From assembly GCA_963931865.1 (NCBI GenBank), contig OZ007514.1, forward strand, positions 8,782,646 to 8,846,645: a stretch of 64,000 nt of DNA, in the 5' to 3' direction. The notes under the pieces are model-generated. The model did not search any database. It saw nothing but the letters and a program-made list of their open reading frames with translations, and was not told where the DNA came from. The translations under genes and the position numbers were made by a program. This stretch comes from Axinella damicornis. Lineage: Eukaryota; Porifera; Demospongiae; Axinellida; Axinellidae. Of the stretch, positions 1 through 12,989 are shown piece by piece (the stretch's first letter is position 1; each line of letters starts with the position of its first letter).

Positions 1-1403
1 GGATATAGCTGAGGATAATCATATTAATTTTAAGCTCAACAACAAAGAAATGTGTTTGGTTTCAGAATGCAGATAATGGGTTCTGCATGAGTCTACTCGG
101 TGTCCTGTGACATGAAGTACTGGTCTCAGTCACAATGCAAGCAATGGGTAATTCATAACTGATTCTGTATGGACAATATCATAGTAGTATCATTGGATTC
201 CGACCAGGAGCAGTGATTTAAATCTCATGCTGCTTGGTGCAGGGCAGGAAACTGATTGATTCTACATGAATCACAAAATGCTGGATACCTGGCCAATTAA
301 GGTGTGCACTTACTGATGATACTTTTTGCAGCAGGTTGTAGGGAAGATTGTGGTCATCAGTTCTGGCCTTGTATGGTGAAGAATGCAGCCATGGCATCTC
401 TTGTGAGACTTTCTTATCAGGTTCTGAGTTATGTTGTTCTTGGTGAGATTGCATCATCTTATAAGGTCATTGTTGTTAGTTCCCATGCACTGAGATTGTT
501 CTGGCCTTATATAGAAACAAGTCTTTGTTTCAACATTATTTTTGAGTGCATTTTTTTTTTTTTTTTTTGCTGAGTATATACACAGTGAAAATGGTGGCTA
601 CCTCTGTGGGTGGGGGTACATTCATCTCGCATGCAACAAGAAGTCCATTCTATTTGCAGGACAGTTATATATCAAGTAAGAACTGGGTTGCAGCTGGGTT
701 GGTGCATGGTAAGTTACGTATATACTCTCAGCTTGATTCGATCTCTTCCAAAAGAGACTATGGTTGTGTTCCTTCGGAAAGAGTGCATTGAAATTACTGT
801 GCATGCTCTGATGAAGTGTAAGTGCGTAATTATGCATGAACCTATATAGCCTGGCCTCATATAATAGCATGTGTACATAAATCTAGGAATAGCATGCAAA
901 TTTCATTATTTTTCCACACTTGATCATAATCACATTTGATCCCAGCTCTGCTCAATCAATCAGTATTATGTACACAACAACAGCACTGAGTCATTGCCGA
1001 TGATGGTGGCTGTAATTAAAGTCTGAGTGTCAACACTTATTTTAATCCCTCTCAAACGGTCATATACGTGAAAGACACAAGAATATAGGAGGTGCAAAAT
1101 CTTTCTGCCTCAAAGCAGATAGCTTGATGCTCTAATCAAGTCAAACCGAATTAGAAATACTATTGTGAAATAAAGATAAAGTAGTTCTTCATTTACTATA
1201 TCTGTTGTTGTGTACATGTTGCTTTGCTGCAAGTTATTACCTTTTGCCTGTAGAATCAGCTGAACATCAATTTAGATTGCTGTCACCAGAGATGGAGGAG
1301 TGTGTGTGAAACTAAGAATGCTAATGTATATAGCTAAGTAGTGTGCGGTCAGTTTGACCATAAAGCTATCGGAAGAACCTTCTCTCACTTATAGATCGGC
1401 ACC
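1..1403. other. AT-rich flank, no gene recognised
   Basis: No open reading frame here shows a recognisable domain, and no splice-bounded exon could be tied to the gene that follows. A run of about 18 T lies near 549-567. The last ~60 bases probably hold the 5' leader of the gene starting at 1404. Confidence 0.5.
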
Positions 1404-3241
1404 ATGTATTATCCATCTGTGGTGGTACTAACCCTATATACAGCTTCCATTCTCTTTGAGGTGAGTATAGCTACATCATCCAATCTGGTTTAAACTGCAT
1501 AGCTAGGGTTTCAAGGACTCAGCAGGGATTGTTTTCTTTGGATTCCCGAATTTTGTGCCAGAATCGATAAATTAATTCCTGATCTATTTTCTTGAACCAA
1601 GTTAACCTGCTCAGTTCATGCACCATTCCTTTCCTTCACTCCAGATTGCTCAGGCCGCAGTGTCAGAGTACAGCAATACCCAAACAATCACAGATGTTAA
1701 CAAATGTCCCCCATGGTTTGTGTTCAGCAACATCTCAGCTGAAACAGGGAGTTCTCCCTGTACGTGCCAGTCACCTGTGATCAAAATCTGCAGGAATCCT
1801 ACCTCCTCCTGCATTACTGCATGACATAGCTACAACAGCAGTTCTTCTGATGCCATTTCATTCGTTCATGTCCTTATATTCACTATACAGCAACATAGTA
1901 AAGCACACATACATAGCTCTACTGCACAACGTATCTGATCTGAATGATGTCTTCTGCGCCCCACTAAACAGAGATGGGCAGCTGTGCAAGGATTGTATTG
2001 ATGGGTTTGGCCCTTCAATTATTAGCATTGGCTATGCTTGTGCAAAGTGCACCGACAACAACTACGGGTGGATGCTGTACATCCTATCAGAACTTGTCCT
2101 GGAACCATCTTTTACTTTGCAGTTCTCACACTTCGAATTCGCATTACATCCGCACCAATGAACTGTTTTGTACTCTTCAGCCAAATAGTGGTAATAGTCT
2201 AGTCTTCAACCAGTATTCATGGATTAATGGAGCCTTAGTGTCAGAGCTAGACACAACCTCACGTGCTGTATTCAAAGTCATTCTCACTGGGTATGGATTC
2301 TGGAACTTGGACTTCTTCCGCTATTTCATTCCACCTTTCTGTGTGAGCCAAGGCCTCAAAAACATCCACGTACTTGCCCTCCAGTAGCTATGTGTCTGCT
2401 TTTTATACACTTCTGCTCATTGCACTTACATATGCTTGTGTTGAACTACATGGACACAACTTCAGACCAATTGTCTGGCTATGGAAACCATTTCATCGAT
2501 GTTGTATTAATGTCAGAAATAGGTGGGATACAAAAGCGTCGCTTATCGATGTCTTCGCCACATTCCTTATTCTGTCTTACTGTAAGCTTTTGCTTGTGTC
2601 AGCCTTTCTATTGAGGGAACAAAGTTGTACAGTGCTGATGGTGAGCATGTATCAAGCAGTTCATATGTCCTAATGGTGGATGCCACTGTGCATTTTTTTG
2701 TGAAGAGCACCTTCTGTTTGCCATCACTGCTTTCTTATCTTGGTTTTCATATCTCTCCCTACACTGCTGCTGATTTTCTACCCCTGCAATATATTCAAGA
2801 GGTGTCTCAATTGCTGCAGTGGGAGAAGGTGGCATGCACTGCACACTTTTCAAGGATGCTACAAGAATGGAGTCACAGGAGGATGGGATCTGAGATCTCT
2901 CTCTGGACTCTTTTTGCTGTTTCGTCTTGTGCTCGTCATCAATTACCATATGTAATAAGCTGGTTGCTGCGTGCACTGATGTTCCTGAGTGTATCCATGC
3001 TCATACTAATTGTACAGCCCTACAAGAGAACCTACATGAATGTGTTGGACGGTTAATGTATTGCTTGCTCTATTGGGGTTTCTGACACTACTACTTGTCA
3101 CATTCCTGTAGCTATATCCTGCCATCAGCAAATGGAACTCTGCCACTTATACTCGTGATTGTCTGTGGTCTACCACAGCTTGTCCTGCTGTTGAGTGTCA
3201 CCTACGAGACAACAATCTACGAGACAACAATCATGTCTTAG
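1404..3241 (+). pseudogene. Decayed multi-pass membrane protein with Cys-rich extracellular domain
   Basis: A 19-codon first exon (1404-1460) starts with ATG, reads as a signal peptide and ends at a good donor (gtgagt). The second exon begins after ctccag at 1645. Downstream, all three frames take turns encoding one continuous protein. It has an N-terminal region with CPPWF and several Cys, then GQLCKDCIDGFGPS with a following CAKC, then about seven hydrophobic segments. Landmarks are GFWNLDFFRYFIPPFC (near 2290-2340), CNIFKRCLNCC (near 2786), GLFLLFRLVL (near 2906) and a final VIVCGLPQLVLLLSV. This order matches a family of Cys-rich, multi-pass surface proteins common in sponge and cnidarian genomes; its function is unknown to me. 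At least eight frame changes occur, nearly all equal to loss of one base, plus one apparent tagc insertion near 2385. It is therefore a pseudogene or a badly called sequence. No ligand or pathway can be assigned. Confidence 0.7.
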
Positions 3242-5720
3242 GTATTAGCACTATTATAAACAATACTAGCTGTGTCTTATTAGGGAACACTTTGTTATGA
3301 ACTCTCGCTTCTGTATATATTGAAAGAGACAGTGAAAGCTTTGATGTTTGTAAGTTAACTAAAGCCCCTTACGTCATTCACTATTCAATTCTAACTATGA
3401 TAGAGACCTTTAGATTGGACATAGGCTGCACCCTTGGCCAATTTATACCCTTGACTCCCTGGATGTTTAAACTCTCGTCTATGGGCTCTATCTAGTACCA
3501 AACCCACACCGCAAGAGGTGCAGTATGACCTGACCTAGATGACATAGTTGCATTCACCAACCAGATGACATAGTACATTACATGCACATTCAACAGCCCC
3601 ATACATAATCAGTTTATGAAAACTGTACTTCTTTCACATAATGTTATACTCGATTAGTAGCTAGAGTACACAACAAGTTGTTTGGACCTACCTATATTTA
3701 CTTGTCTTTATTGATCTTCAACCAGTTTCTGGTCTGTAAACAAAGTGATGCCATAACATTGGATGATTGTCCATTCTGTCATGTGCGCCCTACTCCATGC
3801 AGTGTGTGTTTGTCATTTACTACATAGCTACTTCCAGAACCAATTTAGGTTAACATTAGTTCCAGTTTCAAAAGCAATTGCATTCTCACTGTCGAAGGCT
3901 ATCACACAACTAGCATGATAGCATGTTACAAACAGTGTATATGTACATGTAGAGGCTAATCAAGGCTAGTGAATAATAATTATCTGCATTTGTGTGTCAG
4001 TGAGTGCAGTTATGTGTGTGCATGCATGCAGGAATTGTGTATACGTGTGAATCGTGTTGCGAGGGTTGCAGAACTGCAACGTTCTTGGGGCATCCATGTA
4101 CTATTATGCATGCGATTTTTGCGACAGCAATTCCTTGATGGGAGAGTCTTTCATACTACTATGATGTCATCCACTGAGAGCCGCATCTCTCCAAAACGTT
4201 TATATAGAACTGGAGGTGAAATAGGGGTACTATTATTATTGACACACACGCCAAAATAGGCACTAAGAGAGTACCTATACGTTATAAAAAGTAATGTAAT
4301 AGACTAAAAGGTGCTAACTACATACACAAACTCCTCTAGTTCATGCAATTGAAAACCGGGGACATATAAAAAACCATTCCTGATCTCCCTGACTAGACCA
4401 GCCAGTGCATTATCACAGTTACAATACACCTCTACATGTCTGAAACCAAAACAACAGTTATAACCTAAAAAGGACCAAGGAAAAGGTGAAGCAACAGAAA
4501 ATGCTCTCTGCACTACTATACACAAGGGCGCAACTTTGCAGCTTGTAGCAACTTTGCACTCCTGAGAGATATAATATTATACTAGGTTATAAACTCTGCA
4601 TTGATGCAGTGTGTCAGCTAGCCCTCTGTGGCTGCAGTACGGAAGGTTCCAAATTCTACGAAGCATTTTGTTAAATGCTGTCTTTAGTAATTGGAGTTAC
4701 ATGCTACATGTTGTTGCAGCGCAGCGTTCCTATTAGACTGGATAATTTATTACTATAGCATTTCCTCTTGTGTGCATGTGCTTCTCATGTTGCTGCTGAC
4801 ATTGTGATGATTCATCAGTCCTGCCCTTGCATGGTAACAATTACACTTTTCTTGTTATCATTACTACTGCTCTTTCTAGTGTTTGGCTTATTGATGCTGA
4901 TTGTACTCATAAATTGTGCTTGTAGTCCATATTTGTTACAAGAATACGTGCACATTTCATACTGCAAGCAACAGAAAACCCTACTGAATTTGAAGTCGAA
5001 ATGTTTATGAACATGTGTTCTGGTTTGTACATATAATATTATACCTGGCAAAGGTTCTTGGGACATTACCGATCCCCGAGATGCTATTAGAACAGTTACT
5101 AGTAGTGTTCTCTAGAACCAAATGCCAGGAAGGAGGGTTTACATGCCAAAATCTTTTTACTTATTGCAGACACCCGCCAAAATAGTTGAAAATGCTAAGT
5201 TCAAGTTCTTCAAGTTCAAGCCTCTAGGTCAGCGTATAATTCTGCCAAACAACTTCCTGTTAATCAGGAAATTGGATTGACACCGTTGGTTCCTTTTTGG
5301 ACATGACAGAAATTGAATTGAACTGTGAAACCAATGTTTCCGTCTCGTGCAGGATAGCCACTGATTCTATTCAGCGGAGTGTTGATGGCTCACATTCCTC
5401 TGTCTCACACTCCTTCACATTTGCCAGTAGAAATGTCAATATTCCATTTTCTCTCTCTATAGCAACACAGCCAGCAAGTAGCTAGCAAGCAGTCAAATCA
5501 ATAATGCAAACAGTGATAGCCTGTGAATTTATCTCTTGCAATTCTAGCAGCCAACCAGTGGAGTGTAGAACCCGGCAACCAACTATTCATATCCTAATTT
5601 CAATTTACAGGCCGCTTAGTGAGGTACGTACAGTACTAAAAGAGCCGAGTTGAATGACCTGGCAAAGTGGGTGAGTATAATTGTGTGTGTATAATTATAC
5701 AAAATGTTTTAGAGGTTAAG
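3242..5720. other. AT-rich intergenic stretch, nothing recognised
   Basis: Short frames only. One at 4768-5010 (+) encodes a strongly hydrophobic stretch, but it has no splice or homology support and is probably chance. No repeats with clear boundaries were seen. Confidence 0.4.
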
Positions 5721-6258
5721 GGGATAAGGTAGGTGCAGGTATTATGAGATGGTACCAATTATGGGTTTCGTACTTTACTAGACATCGTCACTTTGCCTGA
5801 ACATTGTCAAATCTATCCTCATTCGTTTGATAGAATGAATGGTGCAAAACATTTTATTCATGACTTGGCAAGAATATACAATTCTGATGAAATTTATGGG
5901 TAGTTTCTGATTGTCCTAATAAAAAATGCACTGCCAGAATACCAACAGGTATATGTTTGCATGGAAATGGTTCTAGCAGAATCTTCTATGCTGGTAGGGT
6001 GTGGCTTACCTTATGATGATTAGGTATCAAACATAATATAGCAAACTGGGGTGTCTCATAATACCTACAGTATCTCATAATTATTGGCTCACTAACATAT
6101 GTGATAAAAATGCAGCTAAACTGCAGAACAGAGACAGTTAACTCTGAAACTTTGCCTACCACGGATTATTAGTACGATGTATGATCATGTTAAATCTGTA
6201 CTGCAGCGGCTGGCGTGACGTGTCTCATAATTGGGGCAGCTACCTTAGTGCCTGTACT
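5721..6258. mobile_element. MITE family A, copy 1 (TA target)
   Basis: Begins at TA followed by aggtaggtgcaggtattat and ends near ctcataattggggcagctacct followed by TA, an imperfect inverted partner. Most of its interior repeats the copies at 6487-6830 (inverted) and 8142-8707 (direct). No transposase is encoded. TA flanks and short TIRs suggest mobilisation by a Tc1/mariner-type transposase (inference). Confidence 0.75.
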
Positions 6259-6486
6259 ACTGAGATCATACCAAATTCCCCCCTCGTGATCCAGTCATTA
6301 AGCAACAATGTTTTTTTCACTTTCACAGTTTCTCCACGGGCAGTAGCTATCACAGTAGTATCATGCACTGTAAAATATAACTGTGTGCGTTATACGTTAC
6401 TTCATACCGGAAGTTCAGCTTCTGCTGCAAATATATTTTTGTACGGGCGGCACAGACTTCCGTTCTGTTGGTGAAACGACTGTAGA

Positions 6487-6830
6487 CATGCAACCATTTC
6501 AATTAACCAGAAAGTTATCAACAGGATGTGATTGTACTACAGTACAGATTTAACATGATCATTCTAATAATCCGTGGTAGGCAAAGTTTCAGCGTTGTCT
6601 CTGTTCTGCATTTATATCACATGTTAGTGAGCCAATAATTATGAGGTATTATGAGACACCCCAGTTTGCTACATGTTTGATACCTTATCATCATTAAATT
6701 TTGGCTAGGTAAGCCACACCCTACCATGCAGCATAATCTCCATTTATTATACTAGAACCATTTCCATGCAAACATACCTGTTGGTATCCTGGCAGTGCAT
6801 TTTTTATTAGGACAATAATGCCAACTGTTA
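6487..6830. mobile_element. MITE family A, copy 2, inverted and end-truncated
   Basis: Reverse complement of the interior of copy 1: it contains taatccgtggtaggcaaag and the inverted gcaaacatacctgttggtat segment. Both terminal TIRs are missing. Together with copy 1 it forms an imperfect ~300-base inverted repeat with a ~230-base spacer (6259-6486) in which I see no gene. Confidence 0.75.
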
Positions 6831-6931
6831 ACTGGCCAAAACTGCTCACTTTATTTGCCAGCCCGCTTGCACAAATATTTCTCGAACATAGCTATAGCTA
6901 CCGCATGCACGAATGACAACCTGTACGGACC

Positions 6932-8139
6932 ATGCTTCACACTCTATGGGGAGCGGAGAGCATGATGGAGTCAGGTATAGAAGCAGGTGCTGTATTTTTT
7001 GACTTCACCAAATCATTTGATTCTGTTCCCAACAAGGCCCTGATTGAGAAGCTTCAGGCTATGGGCTTGGATGGCTTCCTCATACAATGGATCACTGACT
7101 ACCTCACTAACCGTAAGCAGTGTGTTGTGGTTGGTGGTGCGACATTGGAATTTGTTCCTGTTGTGTCTGGTGTGCCCCAGGGTTCTGTCCTTGGGCCACT
7201 CCTTTTCCTGATTTACATTAATGGAATTGTGGAGCTACCTTTATCTCCTGTGAGCAAGCTAGTCATATATGCTGATGATGTTCTGTTATACAGGCCTATC
7301 AGGCAGGCATCTGTCTTCCAACTGCTACAGCAGGATGTTGATGCACTTGGGCTATGGGCTGATAACAACTATCTTACATTAAATTTTAACCCCTCCAAGT
7401 GCAAAGCTATGGTCTTCTCTAGTAGGAGACAGCTTGTTCCAGCCCCTGCCCCAACTCTCACTAAATGGGTCTTTACTGGAAATTGTCGACTGTGTCAAGT
7501 ACCTGGGCCTCTCTATTTCATCTGATCTCTCCTGGACTAATCACATAAATGTTATTACCTCCAAAGCCCGAAAGCTAGTCGGATTGCTGTTCCAGCAATT
7601 CTACAGAATCTGATGTGCTCGCTGATACTGGCATCATTCGCAAGTTATATATCACCATTGTTAGGCCTCACCTCGAATACGCCAGCCAAGTTTGGGACCC
7701 TTATCTTCTGAAGGACCAACAAACACTGGAAAGTGTCCAAAAGTTTGCGTGTCGGGTGTGCCTCAAACGCTGGGATTTAAATTACTCAACTGTGCTGGAG
7801 GACCTCAATATTTCCACCTTGGCTGCACGCAGAAAACAGCTGAAATTGTGCACTTTGTACAATTATGTGCATTGGTTGTTCGTTGCTAGCGCAACTCTTT
7901 CACGCAGGGTACCACTTGTTTCATCCAGGCATGTTCATGATCTCACCTTTGTCCGTCCATTTGCTCATACTAATAGATTCATGTACTCCTTTTCCCCCAA
8001 TACGATTTCTTTGTGGAACAACTTAGCTACCTAGTTCTGTAGTCGACCATTCTAATTCCATTTGCACTTTCAAGCACTCCTTATCATTGTACCATTGTAT
8101 TTAAGTTAATTTTGGATATATGCTCGTATTAGCTCTGTA
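6932..8139 (+). pseudogene. Non-LTR (jockey/CR1-like) reverse transcriptase, 5'-truncated and frameshifted
   Basis: The frame at 6932-7525 carries RT motif A (FFDFTKSFDSVP), motif B (GVPQGSVLGPLLFLIYING) and motif C (YADDVLLY). The sequence then shifts by one base near 7480 into a frame encoding KYLGLSISSDLSW, stops near 7612, and resumes at 7615-8034 with HLEYASQVWDPY and a C-terminal thumb/tail region ending ISLWNNL. The N-terminal half of the RT, any endonuclease and ORF1 are absent, as is usual for 5'-truncated LINE copies. Its C-terminal half resembles the better-preserved LINE at 47564-48771 (shared YASxVWDP, RRWDL, LKLCTLY), so both belong to related lineages. It is packed between two MITE family A copies and ends directly before the second. 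It cannot encode an active enzyme. Confidence 0.88.
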
Positions 8140-8141
8140 AG

Positions 8142-8707
8142 TAAGGTAGGTGCTGGTATTATGAGTCGGTACCAATTATGGGTTTCAAACTTTACAAGAA
8201 CTTATAGACATCGTCACTTCACCTGAAGATAGTCAACTGTATCCTCTATCATTTGATAGAATGAATGGTGCAAAACATTTGGTATTCATGATTTGGCAAG
8301 TATTATTTAAATGTGATGAAATTTACGGCTAGTTCCGATTGTCCTAATAAAAAATGTACTGCCAGAATACTGACAAGCATATTTGCATGGAAATGGTTCT
8401 ACATGCAGAATCTTCTATGCTGGTAGGGTGTGGCTACCTAGCCAAACGATGATTAGGTACGAAAACATATAGCAAAACTGGGGTGACCCATAATACCCTA
8501 CCCTGACTCATAATTGCCTCACTAACGAATGTGACAAAAATGCAGCTAAACTGCACTACCGAGACAATGCTGTAACTTTGCCTACCATGGATTATTAGTA
8601 CAGTGTATTATCTTGTTAAATTTGTACTTTAGTACAATCACATCCTGTTGATAGCTTGTTGGTTAATTGAAATGGTTAAGTGACTCATAATACCAGCACC
8701 TACCTTA
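8142..8707. mobile_element. MITE family A, copy 3, complete
   Basis: Perfect-looking termini: TA, aggtaggtgctggtattatg at the left, and the complement ending in agcacctacct then TA at the right. Length is 566 bases. The interior is colinear with copy 1 and non-coding. This copy defines the family ends. Confidence 0.85.
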
Positions 8708-8759
8708 TGCTATAGCTACTCATGCATCCCTTGCTCAGATAAAAGTATCCCAAAAATAA

Positions 8760-9310
8760 AAAATAAAAAGAGTGGATCCGGTGCTAGCTATATACAATAT
8801 CAATATCTTACGACTTACCAGCTGAGCCAGCGGCATCAGCCGATCGCGACGTCCCAGCAGCAGCTAGATACCGGGCTACTCGCTCAGCCACGGCTTGATT
8901 ATATATTAACAGGGAACCACGGCGTCGCCAACTTACGGGCGGGGCTGCCCGACTTGGACGACGTCCTAGCGGTTCCTTGGTCCTCTACCATAGTGCGTTC
9001 GTCGTTCGCGGTAGATGTCCTTCACTGGTTCGTTGCAGTGGCGCTGTTTTTTTCTGTTTTTATCAAGCCCGTTCAGTTTCACTCGCTGCATGCAGCCTGG
9101 CATGGCACTTGGTTGCAGCTGGTGTGGAATAACATCACTACTTGTGCGCATGCGCACTCTCAGCCAACGGGCGCCGGCGCGCCTTACCTGCTGCCCCGCC
9201 CCCCTCCATGTTAACCCAACTCAACTTCCCGCCTAAGTACAAATTCAAACCCAGTCCTATTTCCAGTTCAAAGGTCACGTATGCGGTCAAGAAAAAGCGG
9301 AGCTAACTGG
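8760..9310. other. CpG-rich island, possible promoter/first exon (unproven)
   Basis: This stretch is clearly more GC- and CpG-rich than its surroundings. On the minus strand an ATG near 8990 opens a short frame running to a gtaagt donor near 8937, and a second gtaagt lies near 8808. No acceptor-linked downstream exon was recognised, so a minus-strand first exon is only a possibility. The word caaaggtcacgtatgcggtc at 9270 recurs at 34210. Confidence 0.25.
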
Positions 9311-10350
9311 CGTGAGTTGGCCGTCGACATGCCTAGTAGGCGCATGTACCAAAGGCTGGTCTCCCAAGGCCAAGGGGAGGGAGGAACAGAAAGAGCACTT
9401 CAAATGTGAAGCAACAGGTGGGATTTTGACATAAGACTGCATGCTCATAAGAACCCCCTGATATCCGATGTGAGCCCTCCGAGTCTCACTACACTGTATG
9501 TCCTTTAACACTATGTCTTGCTTTAAGTACCATGTTCTCTTACTGGGGCAAGCCTGAGTGATACATGGAGGGTAGTGCATGTTGAAAGGTGGCAAGAGTG
9601 CCGGCTCATGCCAACTGCACGTCCTGCAGAGTACATGGTGTGTTTGAACAACATTCATCGGCCATTGTCTCGCAGACCAGGCACTTTTTCCTGTTTAGGG
9701 GTGTGGCTGGAAGTGTGGAGGGGAAAAGCAGTCTGGTGTCTCTGGGCCAAATTCCGTTGCAACGTGGATGCAGTAATTGGTAAAAGTCGCGTTGGATTTG
9801 AAGGCGCACTCTAAATGGAAGCAAATCTCTTAGTGATTAAATAGATGAGTGTTTGCTATGGCAAGGTGCTGAAGGCAGTGGGAGCATCCAGTAACAGATA
9901 GACTCACCGCTTCCAGTAGGCAGACTAACGATCACATCATTGCCTTTGAAGTTGAGCCACTTCAGAGATCAGAGATGGCTGCCTCGATTCGCTCAATAGT
10001 CTAGTCCGCACACCTAAGTTGCTCGTGCGCACTAAACCCTAGCTTTCTTGATTGAATTCTAATACTGACAGAAATTTTTGGCCTAGTCATGTGACACCTA
10101 TGAATCTGTCTACATTCCTGCAGAGGCCACCGAATATGGCCCAGTGAAGCCAGACTTCTTTTCCCCTCCGTGCTTCCGGCCACACCACCTAATAGGAAAA
10201 AGCGTCTGGCCTGCCCTAACCCATTGCCACTACTTAAACTACATGTACGTACTTCCTGCCAGACCAATATCCGTGTGGTATACTATAACGTACTGCAGAA
10301 GAGACTTCTTAGGTTCACTATAGTATACTGCATACCTTTCAAGGGAGATC
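9311..10350. other. Unique-looking sequence, nothing recognised
   Basis: No exon-like frame or bounded repeat could be supported. Fragments such as gaaaaagcgtctggcc near 10195 recur at 11044 and appear to be debris of a small MITE. Confidence 0.35.
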
Positions 10351-10359
10351 GATCTACAG

Positions 10360-10515
10360 TGGGGTTGCTTTGTTGTCCAGTTGGTTAAAGCGCTGAACTG
10401 TGGACCTAGAGAAGTCTCAGGTTCTAGGCCCACTGAATGAATTTCCTTCTTCAGCCATCCCCTGAGCAGAAAGATTACTACTTTGGAAGGGACATTAAGC
10501 CGTCAGTCCTGGGTA
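10360..10515 (+). repeat. tRNA-derived SINE fragment
   Basis: The head has an A-box-like tggttaaagcgctg and, about 35 bases later, a B-box-like caggttctaggccc, as in a tRNA-derived pol III promoter. It is followed by ttggaagggacattaagccg, a core resembling that of invertebrate tRNA-SINEs. The right end decays into a duplicated tcctgggtag. It is not a functional tRNA: the acceptor stem does not close. Confidence 0.45.
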
Positions 10516-10577
10516 GTCCTGGGTAGCCTCATTCCCAGGCTCTCGTTCTCTCTGCGAAGAAGAGAGCCTGGTAACAT

Positions 10578-10603
10578 TTGGGGGGGGGGGGGGGGGGGGG
10601 GGG
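10578..10603. repeat. Homopolymer G tract
   Basis: A run of about 25 G follows agagagcctggtaacattt. Similar poly-G/poly-C tracts recur near 16575, 17356, 28474, 53939, 54309 and 54915. Their lengths are likely uncertain in the assembly. Confidence 0.8.
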
Positions 10604-12300
10604 TTAAACCATGAACGTCCGCCGCCAGGACTCTGGCGGAACCAATCAGATTGCAGAACGAAAATGTGACCATTTTGTAGGCGTGTTTACAAATTGTAGA
10701 CTAAGAAATGATCGAAGTACATGTGTAACTCTCAAAGATTGGTAATAGGCAAATGACAGGTGTGCGAGAGGGCCACTGGTCTGAACTCGCTGTTCACTTG
10801 TGGGACCAGGTCGCTCATCATATGTCGCTGCTTACTGGATCGACGGTTTGCAAGGTGAGTTGTCCGGATCTTGAGAAAGCCAGGGATGCTTGAAAACGAA
10901 GAGTAATATTTTGAATAGCACGTGACTGATTTGTAACTCATGCGACATTTACCCCAAAAGTAGGAGTGTCCTTCGTTTATCACATAATGATGACACACCT
11001 TCTACTACTGGCAATTTCTCCACAATGGCCACACCCCCAACAGAAAAAAGCGTCTGGCCAGCGAGACTAGCCCTGATATACCCTAGCTAACCCATCACCC
11101 CACTTAAACTATGTACTTCCTGCCAGATCATAAAGTGTCTGGCCTGCGAGACTACGTTGGTTTGTCGTACCTGCTTCAGTTAGCCTGACTCACAATTCCT
11201 GTGTTGTGAATATTTAGTTTTGTCTCAGCATGTTTTGTGGCCTAAGGCTGTGCTATGGTTAGTCACATTCTGATGACAGTCGTGTTCATACAAATACTCC
11301 TCGTAATTCTCAACGTGCCCTCGCTCAGGTTTGCCCGGCGCCCACACAAAGCAAATGACTGTGGCCATCCACTGTGTGTGTATGTCATACCTGACTGTCT
11401 CTAGGTCCACAGTTAAATGGTTTGAGCCACAGCACAAGTGGGATGTGAGAGACCTTCCCTAGCCTTGTTCCCAGGCCACACGGGACTACTCCTGTGTGGA
11501 CTGGGACTGAGGCTGACACCCTCCAAGACCGGTACTTATTATGACGTTCATGCATGCAGCTGACATCGTCATTTTGAGAATATAGACGGGTACACTAACA
11601 TGGTGGCTATTTTATATTTTAGAGATACGTAGCTTCGATGGTGATCTCAGCGAATGCAATGAAGTGCCAACAATGCTTCTAGTACATGTATGTCTTGAAT
11701 CAAAGAAATTGCGATTGATATGTAGGCTTAAAACGCTTACCATTGATGCAGGCACGTTTTGATCGATACTGCATATGAAGTACGGTACACCAAGATGGCA
11801 GCACAACTTTAGTGTTCAGAAATGCCATGGAAAAGGTAATATAAGTGCAATGAGTCTCTACCGGTATTACATACGGTGACTAGGTTTAATTGTACAACAA
11901 AATTTGGCATTGCATTTCTATCTTTATACAGAGCACACGTGCAGTCCGGTTCGTTTGATTAAACCAGCCTCACAGTTGTATTATGATTTCCACTCCCCGT
12001 GTATAGGTACAGCATATGAGATGGGATATACCCACGGAGAACTGATGAGCGAGGGCTCCATTACTGGACCCTACCTGGAATAACAAGTGGTGCGTTCAAA
12101 GTTGACACAAACCTATTGTCCCCCTACCCCTAGAAGATTGTGTGCTATGCCCACAAGATGCAAGTTTTCCCCTCCAAGCTCAAAATCCTAGACTAATACA
12201 GCTGGTACGTAGTATCAACGTTGAGCTTGTGCACAGAATATGGGGTATTTACAGCAGTAATAATGCCCCATTAACTACCGTATGGCCGGAAAATTTGGTG
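10604..12300. other. No gene recognised; repeat debris
   Basis: Small fragments are shared with other parts of the window: gtctggcc...gcgagacta near 11056 and 11148, and an agccttgttcccaggcc end near 11463. A gtgagt follows an open frame near 10855, but no partner exon was found. Confidence 0.35.
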
Positions 12301-12404
12301 GATTGGCTCTATAATGCTATGAATTTCATTTGGCAGACTAAAATTTGCAGATTGGCTCAATAATGCTATGAATTTCACTTGGCAGACTAAAATTTGCAGA
12401 TTGA
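12301..12404. repeat. 49-bp tandem duplication
   Basis: The unit gattggctc(t/a)ataatgctat...aaaatttgca occurs twice in direct tandem, starting at 12301 and 12350, with a few substitutions. Confidence 0.85.
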
Positions 12405-12989
12405 GAATGATGTCATACTAACAGTGCAGCCGCATGGCCACAGAGCGCTTGGTACTTACTAGTAGTTTACGTGCAAAAAAACCTGTTGACAGTGTCCTCG
12501 ATTGACAAGATCTTCTATCACCAGCAAATGGATTGGTTGCCATTCTCGCGTTAGCATGTTAGTTGTTCTCCAACACTGCATGGCCTCTAGCTAACATGTG
12601 TTTTACTGACAAAGTAGCGTCACACTCACGCTATACTTATAAAACACATTTTTGTTGTAACTGTACATATTTCGACCATCAAGCCACATATACGTGTACT
12701 AATTTTCATATTACGTCATCCGCGACGATAACGCGAATGTGGGTACAAAAATTAGAACCACAAAAATTAATTGTGACGACAGCATTTCACGAAAATTTCC
12801 ACCCACGAAAATAACCCGCTATACGGTAACACTGTGGGGAGTTGAACCATTTGTGTCAACAGATGCTGAGTGTCAGCAAGGTCACAATTGTAGGAAGATT
12901 GTGCCTACATATTGTCAACAGTGATATTTTCTTCATGATCTCCTTTGTTGTTCTTTGCTTTTGTCTTCTGCATGTGTCATGCCTTGTCG

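Noticed and set aside
4768..5010. Hydrophobic 80-codon frame resembling a membrane protein
   Set aside because: No homology, no splice support; AT-rich sequence often gives Leu/Phe-rich frames.
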